The position numbers were made by a program, and so were the translations under genes. A DNA stretch of 19,579 nt from Sulfitobacter sp. (lineage in GTDB: Bacteria > Pseudomonadota > Alphaproteobacteria > Rhodobacterales > Rhodobacteraceae), in NCBI GenBank assembly GCA_024636395.1, contig JAGXHD010000103.1, forward strand, positions 1 through 19,579, read 5' to 3'. Below the pieces are notes generated by a model. It made no database searches. It worked only from the letters and a program-made list of their open reading frames with translations, and was not told the origin of the DNA. Below are positions 1 through 6,434 of the stretch, one piece after another. Position 1 is the stretch's first letter, and every line of letters begins with the position of its first letter.

Positions 1-19
1 AGATGTGTATAAGAGACAG
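1..19 (+). other. Tn5 mosaic end / Nextera adapter remnant (not genomic)
   Basis: The first 19 bases read AGATGTGTATAAGAGACAG, which is identical to the Tn5 transposase mosaic end used in tagmentation libraries. It lies exactly at the end of the window, and the sequence that follows from base 20 is a normal tatB start read on the minus strand. This is therefore untrimmed library adapter joined to genomic DNA, not a resident transposon: no transposase or second mosaic end is present. Confidence 0.97.
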
Positions 20-36
20 ATGCCAATATCGAACAT
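20..36 (-). CDS. tatB: TatB, Sec-independent translocase component (first codons only)
   Basis: An ATG on the minus strand at 36-34 opens a frame reading M-F-D-I-G before the genomic sequence is cut by the adapter; the next codon begins AT-. This matches the start of TatB in alphaproteobacteria, where a short N-terminal transmembrane segment follows. TatB forms the twin-arginine signal receptor together with TatC. The start lies 6 bases after the tatA stop, and an AAGGTG ribosome binding site sits about 9 bases upstream, inside the end of tatA. Only about 17 bases are available, so the call rests on the MFDIG start plus the tatA neighbour. Confidence 0.75.
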
Positions 37-42
37 CGGAGG

Positions 43-270
43 TTACACCTTGTCCTTGGTCTTGGTCTCGATATCCGGCTGGGGCACATCGGCCACGTCG
101 TCGGCCTTATCGTCCAAAAGCTCTTTTTCGCCCTCGTTGATGCCTTTTTTAAAGCTTGTGATGCCCTTGCCCACTTCGCCCATGAGCGAGGAGATCTTAC
201 CCCGGCCAAACAGCACCAAAACTACAACTGCAATCAGCAGCAGACCCGGCAAACCAATATTGTTGAGCAT
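43..270 (-). CDS. tatA: TatA/E family twin-arginine translocase subunit
   Basis: The 75-residue protein has the TatA layout: an N-terminal hydrophobic helix at about residues 6-20, the FGRGK hinge at 21-25, an amphipathic helix to about residue 45 (SSLMGEVGKGITSFKKG), then an acidic, Lys-rich polar tail. TatA is the pore-forming or membrane-weakening subunit that oligomerises in the inner membrane during export of folded, twin-arginine signal proteins. I chose the ATG at 270 rather than an earlier in-frame ATG. It is preceded by an AGGAG ribosome binding site 7 bases upstream, and upstream residues look like translated intergenic DNA. The first codons of tatB follow 6 bases downstream. The divergent neighbour is a WYL regulator, with 175 bases of shared promoter region between them. 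Confidence 0.95.
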   Translation of the reverse strand: MLNNIGLPGLLLIAVVVLVLFGRGKISSLMGEVGKGITSFKKGINEGEKELLDDKADDVADVPQPDIETKTKDKV

Positions 271-419
271 GTCTTTTCTCCTATCAAACCCAATCGCACA
301 TCCTGAACGGAGCGCTGTCGAACGACGCATAGCAATTTTGCCGCAACGCAAAAATGCCAAACACGGGTTTGTGGCCCCATCAGGCGGCATTATCCGCGCT
401 CCACGCCCGCTTGCAGTGC

Positions 420-445
420 GCAACTGACAGGTTTATGTCAGTTGC
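420..445 (+). promoter_or_regulatory. Probable operator: perfect 10-base inverted repeat against the start codon of the WYL regulator
   Basis: GCAACTGACA (420-429) and TGTCAGTTGC (436-445) are perfect inverted repeats separated by 6 bases, and the second arm ends on the base before the ATG at 446. The dyad has the size and form of a dimeric HTH repressor site and lies in the place expected for autoregulation of the downstream YafY-type regulator. A weak promoter-like pair overlaps it: TTGCAG (411-416) and TATGTC (434-439) with a 17-base spacer. That would put the transcription start near the ATG. The regulator assignment is inferred from position only. Confidence 0.7.
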
Positions 446-1111
446 ATGGCCAATCTCGACCGCCTCTTCGATATACTGCACATCCTGCGCGATGGTGAGT
501 TGAACACCGCGCAGGCGCTGGCCAAGCGCACGGGCGTGAGCGTCCGCACCGTGTACCGCGATATGGACCGGATCGCCGCGGCCGGGATCCCCGTGGAAGG
601 CGCGCGCGGTATAGGATACCGCCTGCCGCCGCACATTACCCTGCCGCCGCTGACCCTTACGGCTGCAGAACTCGAAGCGCTCAATCTCGGGCTCGCGATC
701 GCCGCTGAAGTGGCCGACCCCGCGCTGAAAGCTGCCGCAGAAAGTCTGGCGGACAAGATCGACGCGGTTCTGCCCCAAACAGCCCTTGATGAAGCCGACG
801 CGTGGAAATTCGCCGCAGCACCCTTTGCCGATGCGGCGCGCGGCTTTGCCCTGATGCCGACCCTGCGCGCCGCAATCAAGGCGCGGCAGAAGGTCCGGAT
901 CACCTACACCTCCACCGACGGTGCCGTGACCTCCAGCACCGTGAGGCCCCTGCTTTTGGAGTACTGGAGCCGTGTCTGGACGCTGACGGCGTGGTGCGAA
1001 GCGCGCACTGCGCACCATATCTTCCGTCTCGACCTGATCACCACCGCCGAAGCCCTCCCGCAGTTGTTCACCGACGAGGCTGGCACCGCATTGGCCGATT
1101 TCAAACGCTAG
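446..1111 (+). CDS. YafY-type transcriptional regulator (HTH_11 + WYL domain)
   Basis: The 221-residue protein starts with a winged helix-turn-helix of the HTH_11 type (residues about 4-60; the TGVSVRTVYRDMDRI segment is the recognition-helix region). A linker follows, then a C-terminal WYL domain from about residue 140 with the typical block VWTLTAWCEARTAHHIFRLD. Such proteins are usually repressors or activators that sense a small molecule through the WYL domain; the ligand here is unknown. An in-frame TGA at 425-427 forces the start at or after 446, and the HTH needs the full N-terminus, so 446 is the start. No Shine-Dalgarno is visible, and a 10-base inverted repeat ends at the base before the ATG, so autoregulation and leaderless translation are plausible. 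The stop overlaps the stop of the convergent Lin0512 gene (CTAG at 1108-1111). Confidence 0.9.
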   Translation: MANLDRLFDILHILRDGELNTAQALAKRTGVSVRTVYRDMDRIAAAGIPVEGARGIGYRLPPHITLPPLTLTAAELEALNLGLAIAAEVADPALKAAAESLADKIDAVLPQTALDEADAWKFAAAPFADAARGFALMPTLRAAIKARQKVRITYTSTDGAVTSSTVRPLLLEYWSRVWTLTAWCEARTAHHIFRLDLITTAEALPQLFTDEAGTALADFKR

Positions 1112-1464
1112 CCCTTTAGGGCCCAACCTGATTGCGCGGGCAAGAACGCTTCAACGCTCGCTTGCGCGATCACAATCGTCTCACCATTCGCATCCACATT
1201 CAGCCCGCCAAACACGGCCACAACCTCTGCACGTCCGCGCGGAACGACGGCGCGCAGTGCATCAAGATCGAGCGCTTCCGGTTTTTGCACGCCCACCGTC
1301 ACGGAGACCCGCATCGCATCATGCGGCAGATCGAGCACCCCGAACAGCGGCAGCGAGGAGTGGCGCAAGGCGTCCTCGATCGCGCGCGTGGCGGCCTTGG
1401 TGTAGTCCATCCCGTGCAGGTCGTTTCCCATGCCCATCTCGATGATCACGCGGCGCTCATCCAT
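1108..1464 (-). CDS. Lin0512 family protein, copy with intact GxGxDxHG motif
   Basis: This 118-residue protein belongs to the uncharacterised Lin0512 family (TIGR02058), whose hallmark is a GxGxDxHG motif near the N-terminus. It is present here as GMGNDLHG (residues 11-18), followed by MDYTKAATRAIEDALRHSS. The rest alternates predicted strands and helices, including a MRVSVTVGVQ strand and a GGLNV segment. No signal peptide or membrane segment is seen, so it is likely cytoplasmic. The ATG at 1464 is chosen because it aligns with the start of the upstream paralogue; the two genes overlap by 8 bases (ATGGATGA), implying translational coupling. It is the last gene of a block with an ABC ATPase and an SSS symporter. 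Function is unknown. Confidence 0.85.
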   Translation of the reverse strand: MDERRVIIEMGMGNDLHGMDYTKAATRAIEDALRHSSLPLFGVLDLPHDAMRVSVTVGVQKPEALDLDALRAVVPRGRAEVVAVFGGLNVDANGETIVIAQASVEAFLPAQSGWALKG

Positions 1465-1807
1465 TCCGCTTCTCCATGTCAAAGCCCACGGACAAAACCA
1501 CATTGGCCATGATCGTAGGGTTGCCCGTGCCCTCGGGCCGCGCAATGTCGAGGCCACCCTTCACGATGTTCACGGTCACGTCGCCGTAGGGAAATACCGC
1601 GCGCAAAACATCGGCATCGACGGCACCGGGGTCCTGCACGCCGACATCAAGCGTGATCCGCATGTCGGACTTGTCGAAGCCGAACAGCTCCGCAAGATTG
1701 ATCGAGTTGTGCCACAGCGCATCCTGCACGGCGCGTTTGGCAGCCTGCGTATAATCCCCGCGCCGCAGGGATGTCCCCATCCCGAATTCCACCAAAAGCT
1801 TTTGCAC
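1457..1807 (-). CDS. Lin0512 family protein, paralogue with degenerate motif
   Basis: This 116-residue protein is a clear paralogue of the next gene along its whole length (shared MGxxLxxxDYTxAAxRAxxDALxH core, MRI/MRV strand, DVGVQ/TVGVQ, DxLRAVxPxG and GGLD/GGLN blocks). In place of the family motif GxGxDxHG it has GMGTSLRR (residues 10-17), so the conserved Asp, His and last Gly are replaced by Ser, Arg and Arg. The start is GTG at 1807, sharing one base with the TAG stop of the ABC ATPase (TAGTG) and preceded by an AGGGGAG ribosome binding site. Longer frames would run into the ABC gene. The sister gene overlaps its 3' end by 8 bases. A heteromeric complex of the two copies is a reasonable inference; the activity is unknown. 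Confidence 0.83.
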   Translation of the reverse strand: MQKLLVEFGMGTSLRRGDYTQAAKRAVQDALWHNSINLAELFGFDKSDMRITLDVGVQDPGAVDADVLRAVFPYGDVTVNIVKGGLDIARPEGTGNPTIMANVVLSVGFDMEKRNG

Positions 1808-2904
1808 TACGAAATCTCCCCTTTGCCCGCACTGAACACAAAACACTTGTCCCGCCGGATCGTCAGCCACATGACCGTTCCTGCAGAGGGCATGAAAACA
1901 TTGGGTACGGTTGCTTTGATCGTCGTATTGTCGTGGTCCATGCGGAATTCCACGAGGCTCTCGTTGCCCATGAAGCGCGCGCGCTCCACCACGGCACGCG
2001 CGGGGGTGCCGTCGGCGGCCGTGGGCAGCGGCCCCTTGCCCGCACGGTCAAAATCAATTCGCACGTGCTGGGGGCGAAAGACGATATCCACCGCCGTGCC
2101 GTCGGGCACACCGGGTGCCAGGAACCGGCCGAAAGGGGTATGCGCCAGCGCGCCCGACACGTCCGCGTGCACGACATTGGCGTCCGAGAAGAATGAGACG
2201 GCGGCGCGGTCGATGGGACGTGTATAAACGTTGTAGGGCGCGCCCTGTTGTACGATCCTGCCGTCGCGCATCAGGGCGATCTCGTCGGCCATGCGCATCG
2301 CCTCGTCCGGCTCATGCGTGACCAGCAGCACGGCGGTATCTTCTTCCTTGAGGATGCTCAGCGTCTCGTCACGGATGCCGTCACGCAGGCGGTTGTCGAG
2401 GCCTGAGAACGGCTCGTCCATCAGCATGATACGTGGGCGTGGAGCGAGCGCGCGGGCAAGCGCCACACGCTGCTGCTCGCCACCCGAGAGTTGGTGCGGG
2501 TAGCCGTCGATAAACCGGCCAAGATCCACCCGCTCCAGCAGTTCGACCACCCGCGTGCGCTTGGACGCCTTGTTGCCTTTGAGACCGTAGCCCACGTTAT
2601 CGGCCACACTCAGGTGCGGGAAAAGAGCGAAATCCTGAAACATGAGGCCGATCTCGCGCCGCTCCGGCGGTACTCGGAACACGGTATCGCAAATCAGGTT
2701 GCCATCCACATGGATCGTGCCGCTGTCCTGCATTTCGACGCCTGCGATCATCCGCAGGGTCGTGGATTTGCCACAGCCCGACGGTCCCAGCAGGCAGGTC
2801 ACCTGCCCCGGCATGATCTTGAGGCTCACATCATCGACCACAGCGCGGCCCTCGAAGCTGCGGCGCAGGTTGCGAATTTCGAGACGCGGTGTCTGGTCTT
2901 GCAT
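1807..2904 (-). CDS. ABC transporter ATP-binding protein (FbpC/PotA-like, with TOBE domain)
   Basis: The 365-residue protein has a complete nucleotide-binding domain: Walker A GPSGCGKST (40-48), Q-loop Gln90, signature LSGGEQQR (139-146), Walker B IMLMDEP (159-165) and the switch His197. A C-terminal regulatory TOBE-like region follows from about residue 245 to the end. This architecture belongs to the importer ATPases for iron(III), phosphonate, polyamine or sugars. The substrate cannot be read from the ATPase alone. No permease or binding protein lies next to it. Upstream by 38 bases is an SSS symporter, and downstream, overlapping by one base, are two Lin0512 genes. It may serve a permease encoded elsewhere or work with its odd neighbours. 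Confidence 0.92.
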   Translation of the reverse strand: MQDQTPRLEIRNLRRSFEGRAVVDDVSLKIMPGQVTCLLGPSGCGKSTTLRMIAGVEMQDSGTIHVDGNLICDTVFRVPPERREIGLMFQDFALFPHLSVADNVGYGLKGNKASKRTRVVELLERVDLGRFIDGYPHQLSGGEQQRVALARALAPRPRIMLMDEPFSGLDNRLRDGIRDETLSILKEEDTAVLLVTHEPDEAMRMADEIALMRDGRIVQQGAPYNVYTRPIDRAAVSFFSDANVVHADVSGALAHTPFGRFLAPGVPDGTAVDIVFRPQHVRIDFDRAGKGPLPTAADGTPARAVVERARFMGNESLVEFRMDHDNTTIKATVPNVFMPSAGTVMWLTIRRDKCFVFSAGKGEIS

Positions 2905-2942
2905 GACTGGCTTATCCGATCATTTCTGTCGGGTAGGAGCTA

Positions 2943-4298
2943 TCAGCGCGCCCGCGCGCCTGCAAGTACCGCAGCAAACCCGGTGACCAGAACGCAGATA
3001 CAGATGAGCAGCAATTGCTCGTATTTGTGGCCCGCCATTAGCCAAACGGCGACCGCATCCCAATCCCGCGCCAGATAAACGAACGAGCCCAGCATCGCGG
3101 CACTAAAGGCAGCCAGATAGGCCCAAAGTTCGATCTGCCGCCCCATCACCAGCCCCACAACAAGCACCGGGGTAAGAAACATAGATGCGGTCCCGCTCAC
3201 CGCCACGGCGTCGAACAGCGTCGCGTTGCCCCACAGCGTCAGCAGCGTGCCCGCCAGCATGAACACCACCATCACGATCCGCCCCGATGCGAGGGTGCGC
3301 GGCATGCCCCCCTCCTCCACGACCAGCCGGGAGGCGGAGGACAGGGCGGAATCGAGCGTGCTCAGAGCCGACACCAGAAGCGAGATCATCAGCAGTCCAA
3401 AAATCCATGCCGGAAACATCGTGGCCCATGTCCCGATCAACTCGCCCTCGTAGACGGCCCCGACAAGACCTGCCTGTATTCCGAAAAAGCCAAAGCCGAT
3501 GATGCACAGCGTGCTGATCCAGAAGGCGTGGAGGAAAGATGCCTGCGTGGTGGCGGGATCCGCGATGAACCCCCGGTCCATCATCACCGGATCATGGGCG
3601 GGATAGCTGAACACTTGCAAGGCCGCCACGCCCAGCAGAATCCAGCCATTATAGCTGCCTGCTGTGCCCGGTGCAGTGAGGACAGCGCCAAGATCGAAGG
3701 CAGGGCCCGTCACCAGCGCCACGAAGGCCACACCGAACACGACCAAAAACACCAGCATCTGCACCACATCCGTGCGCAGCGCCGCCGAAAGCCCGCCCCA
3801 AGCGGAATAGGCAAGCCCGAGCACGGCCACGATCCAGATCGCCGTGGTGCCGCTGCCCTCCAGAACCGCATTGAAGATCAGCCCGACGACCACGAGGTTG
3901 GCAAAGACTTCCGACAGCAGGCGCAGAGCGATCACGAAGTTGTAGCAGCCATTGCCGCGCCGCCCGAACCGCGCGCCGATCCAATCCTGCACTGAACCCG
4001 CTCCGGTCTCGCGCAAGCGCCCCACGATAAATCCGCCCGTAAGGAACGAGCCGTAATAGGCCGCATAGGCCAGCGTGCCCATGATCCCGTAATAGTAGCC
4101 AAGGATCGCGGCGTTCATGAGGCTGCGCGCGAAGATCCATGTGGTGACCTGAATCAGCACCAGCACCCAGAGGCCAGGCGCGCGGCCCCCGGCGGTCTGC
4201 CCGCCGAAAAATCCTTCGATGCTGGCACGGCGCGGCGCGGCGAGCAAAGAGACGAGCAGTATCGCCCCGAAAACGACAATCAGAAGTACGGGAAACAT
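2943..4298 (-). CDS. Sodium:solute symporter family (SSS) transporter
   Basis: The 451-residue protein is almost wholly membrane embedded, with about 12-13 hydrophobic helices. It carries SSS-family features: an N-terminal helix followed by the SIEGFFGG segment, the YSAWGGLSAALRTDVVQ signature (164-180, with GG and TD), and the Na2-site helix LLVSALSTLDSALSSASRL (307-325, rich in Ser/Thr). The family couples inward sodium gradient to uptake of substrates such as proline, pantothenate, urea or sugars; the substrate here is not evident. It is slightly shorter than most SSS members but appears intact. An AAGG-containing weak ribosome binding site precedes the ATG. It lies between an SDR gene (103 bases upstream) and the ABC ATPase (38 bases downstream), so it may head or belong to an operon with the ATPase and Lin0512 pair. 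Confidence 0.88.
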   Translation of the reverse strand: MFPVLLIVVFGAILLVSLLAAPRRASIEGFFGGQTAGGRAPGLWVLVLIQVTTWIFARSLMNAAILGYYYGIMGTLAYAAYYGSFLTGGFIVGRLRETGAGSVQDWIGARFGRRGNGCYNFVIALRLLSEVFANLVVVGLIFNAVLEGSGTTAIWIVAVLGLAYSAWGGLSAALRTDVVQMLVFLVVFGVAFVALVTGPAFDLGAVLTAPGTAGSYNGWILLGVAALQVFSYPAHDPVMMDRGFIADPATTQASFLHAFWISTLCIIGFGFFGIQAGLVGAVYEGELIGTWATMFPAWIFGLLMISLLVSALSTLDSALSSASRLVVEEGGMPRTLASGRIVMVVFMLAGTLLTLWGNATLFDAVAVSGTASMFLTPVLVVGLVMGRQIELWAYLAAFSAAMLGSFVYLARDWDAVAVWLMAGHKYEQLLLICICVLVTGFAAVLAGARAR

Positions 4299-4401
4299 GG
4301 GCGGACCTTTTCAACGAATAACGTGCCGCAGAGCTAGCCCAAGCCTGCACGGGCCGCCAAGGACAAACCCCGCAGCCCGCGCAAATGTGATCACCTCACC
4401 T

Positions 4402-5181
4402 TTACATGGTGATGTTGGTGGCTCCGCCATCGAGCAAGATGGATTGGCCCACGATGAAGCCTGCGTGCTTGGAGCATAGGAACGCACAGGCCGCGCCGAA
4501 CTCATCGCTAGTGCCATAGCGGCCTGCCGGGATCGTGGCGGACCGGGCGGCGCGTGCCTCTTCCAACGTGATCCCCTTTGCCTTGACCACACTGCCGTCA
4601 AGCGCATCGGCGCGATCGGTCGCGTGGATACCGGGCAGCAGATTGTTGATCGTGACCCCCTTACCCGCAACCTGACGCGAGGTTCCGGCCACATAACCTG
4701 TAAGCCCTGTGCGCGCAGAGTTACTCAGCCCCAGCACGCCGATGGGCGCGCGCACCGAACTCGAGGTGATATTGACCACCCGGCCCCAGCCGCGGTCCAT
4801 CATCCCCGGCACCAGCGCTTTGATCAATGCGATGGGGGCCAGCATATTGGCATCCAGCGCCTTGATGAAATCCTCGCGGTCCCAATCGGTCCACATGCCC
4901 GGAGGGGGACCACCTGCGTTGTTGACCAGAATGTCGACGCCTTGCGCGGCCGCGATCACTTTTGCCTGACCCTCTTGCGTCGCCACGTCCGCTGCCACAG
5001 TGACGATCTCGACCCCGTAGGTGCTGCGCAACCGCTCCGCCGACGCCTCCAGTGCATCAACCCCGCGCGCATTCATCACCAGATCGACACCCGCCGCTGC
5101 CAGATGCTCGGCACAGCCGAGACCCAAGCCCTTGGACGAGGCACAGACCAGCGCGCGTTTTCCTTTGATACCCAGATCCAT
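4402..5181 (-). CDS. SDR-family protein with altered catalytic tetrad
   Basis: The 259-residue protein has a Rossmann fold of the FabG-like short-chain dehydrogenase type: nucleotide loop CASSKGLGLG (13-22), ADV at 64-66, the structural NNAG (87-90), the VVNITSSS strand (135-142), PG at 183-184, and a C-terminal LLDGGA. The catalytic YxxxK pair is not present. Aligned on the flanking Ser140 and the following GL(T/I)G, the positions of Tyr and Lys are Ser153 and Arg157 (SNSAR, 153-157). Either it is a variant subgroup with different chemistry or it is not a classical reductase. The start ATG at 5181 has a perfect AAGGAG ribosome binding site 7 bases upstream. It diverges from the Hint gene, with 139 bases between them. 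Confidence 0.88.
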   Translation of the reverse strand: MDLGIKGKRALVCASSKGLGLGCAEHLAAAGVDLVMNARGVDALEASAERLRSTYGVEIVTVAADVATQEGQAKVIAAAQGVDILVNNAGGPPPGMWTDWDREDFIKALDANMLAPIALIKALVPGMMDRGWGRVVNITSSSVRAPIGVLGLSNSARTGLTGYVAGTSRQVAGKGVTINNLLPGIHATDRADALDGSVVKAKGITLEEARAARSATIPAGRYGTSDEFGAACAFLCSKHAGFIVGQSILLDGGATNITM

Positions 5182-5253
5182 TTCAAAACTCCTTGATTGT
5201 TCGGCCTAGTGCTATCGCACGGCGGAGGGGGGCGCCAGCAAAACACCTCTCCA

Positions 5254-5282
5254 TTGACCGCAACCCGCCATAATTCTAGGAT
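5254..5282 (+). promoter_or_regulatory. Predicted sigma-70-type promoter for the Hint-domain gene
   Basis: TTGACC (5254-5259) and TAGGAT (5277-5282) are separated by exactly 17 bases and match 5 of 6 and 4 of 6 consensus positions. They lie 38 bases upstream of the start codon at 5321. An 8-base inverted repeat, GTGCTATC (5209-5216) and GATAGCAC (5280-5287), has its right arm overlapping the -10 element. The promoter is a pattern match only. Confidence 0.5.
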
Positions 5283-5320
5283 AGCACAGCGTAAAAGCAG
5301 ACACTTAAAGGCCTCCGCAG

Positions 5321-6331
5321 ATGTCCACAGGCTCCCTTTCATCCACCAGTGTACCGGTCTTTGTCGCAGGCCAGATCCGCGTCACGGATGGGGCAAATAT
5401 GGGCGATGTGATCTCCTTCGCGAGCGAATTGATCCTCGATGATGTCTACGCGCTCGATTTCGACGCCGTGCCCGCGCGCCTGTCACTGGTGGCGCGCGAC
5501 GATGCCAGTTTCTGCATCGACCCGGATACGATGATCGGAACACCGGGCGCAGAGGTACATCTGGATTGCGCGCTCACGTTCATGTCATCCGATGGGGCAA
5601 TATCGGATGCTTTGCTGATGGTAGAGGTAGATGCGCAGGGCGACATCGCGGAAATTTACCTGCTGCCCTTCAGCGCGCTGCGCGCCAAATCGGAATACCG
5701 GCTTGTGGGCATCGACCGTGACGCGGCGCACAGCAAATTTGCGCAGGTTGCCTGCGTCAGCTTCACGCGCGGCACCCAGATCACCATGGCATCGGGCGCG
5801 CAGCAGCCGGTGGAAGACCTCAGCGTAGGCGACCGGATCCTGACCCGCGACGACGGCGTGCAAACCCTGCGCTGGATCGGCACCTCTACCACCCGTGCGG
5901 TGGGAGAATTCGCGCCCATCCGCATCGCCGCAGGCACGCTCAACAACACCGCAGATCTGCTTGTGAGCCGCGATCACCGCCTGTTTATCTATCAGCGGAC
6001 GGACGAGCTGGGTGCAGGCCGCGCCGAGCTGTTGGTCAAGGCGCGGCATTTGGTCAATGGCACATCGGTGACAGTGGATGAGGGGGGGTTTGTCGATTAC
6101 TTCCAGCTCCTATTCGACAGCCACCAGATCATCTATGCTGAAGGCATTGCTGCCGAAAGCATGCTCATCACAAGCCGCACCCGTCCCGTGCTGCCGCAGG
6201 ATATGGCCCGGAGCCTCGGGGCGCATATCCCCGGCCATTCCGATTTGCCCCATGCCGGGCTCGACGTGAACGAGGGTCTGCTCAAGCGCCCGGATGCCGC
6301 CGGTCTGCTGAAGAAAGCATCGAGCCGCTGA
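5321..6331 (+). CDS. Hint-domain (Hint_2, hedgehog/intein-type) protein
   Basis: The 336-residue protein has a roughly 140-residue N-terminal region without a recognised fold, then a Hint_2-type domain: VSFTRGTQI (146-154), QQPVEDLSVGDRILT (161-175), LRWIG (183-187), the SRDHRLFI block (216-223) and a C-terminal HQIIYAEGIAAESM block (268-281). Hint domains perform self-splicing or autocleavage chemistry starting from a Cys at the first position of the CF/SFxxGT block. Here that position is Ser147, with Cys145 two residues earlier. No signal peptide is evident. An AAAGG ribosome binding site lies about 9 bases before the ATG. Roseobacter genomes often carry several Hint_2 proteins; their role is poorly known. 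Confidence 0.85.
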   Translation: MSTGSLSSTSVPVFVAGQIRVTDGANMGDVISFASELILDDVYALDFDAVPARLSLVARDDASFCIDPDTMIGTPGAEVHLDCALTFMSSDGAISDALLMVEVDAQGDIAEIYLLPFSALRAKSEYRLVGIDRDAAHSKFAQVACVSFTRGTQITMASGAQQPVEDLSVGDRILTRDDGVQTLRWIGTSTTRAVGEFAPIRIAAGTLNNTADLLVSRDHRLFIYQRTDELGAGRAELLVKARHLVNGTSVTVDEGGFVDYFQLLFDSHQIIYAEGIAAESMLITSRTRPVLPQDMARSLGAHIPGHSDLPHAGLDVNEGLLKRPDAAGLLKKASSR

Positions 6332-6334
6332 GCC

Positions 6335-6362
6335 TTGCCTCTGGGCCTGTGTAGGGTATGAG
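6335..6362 (+). promoter_or_regulatory. Weak promoter candidate upstream of prfC
   Basis: TTGCCT (6335-6340) and TATGAG (6357-6362) are separated by 16 bases, each matching about 4 of 6 consensus positions. They sit in the 103-base gap between the Hint gene and prfC, leaving a leader of about 65 bases. No terminator is seen in this gap, so read-through from the Hint gene is also possible. Confidence 0.28.
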
Positions 6363-6434
6363 TACGGGCGAAATCGGTGGCGCAATCGTTTAAGTGTGCC
6401 ACACGCCTAAACACGATCAGGAATGAGCCCTAAC

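Noticed and set aside
380..1126. A long minus-strand frame opposite the WYL regulator
   Set aside because: The plus-strand frame has clear HTH and WYL domains; the minus frame has no recognisable motif and is a shadow.
2215..2236. Second partial match to the Tn5 mosaic end (GTGTATAA)
   Set aside because: Only 8 bases match and they lie inside a conserved part of the ABC ATPase frame (YTRPIDRA), so this is coding sequence and not an adapter junction.
4390..4413. ATCACC/GGTGAT hairpin at the end of the SDR gene
   Set aside because: The stem is only 6 bases with a 12-base loop and no T-tract, so it is not a convincing terminator.
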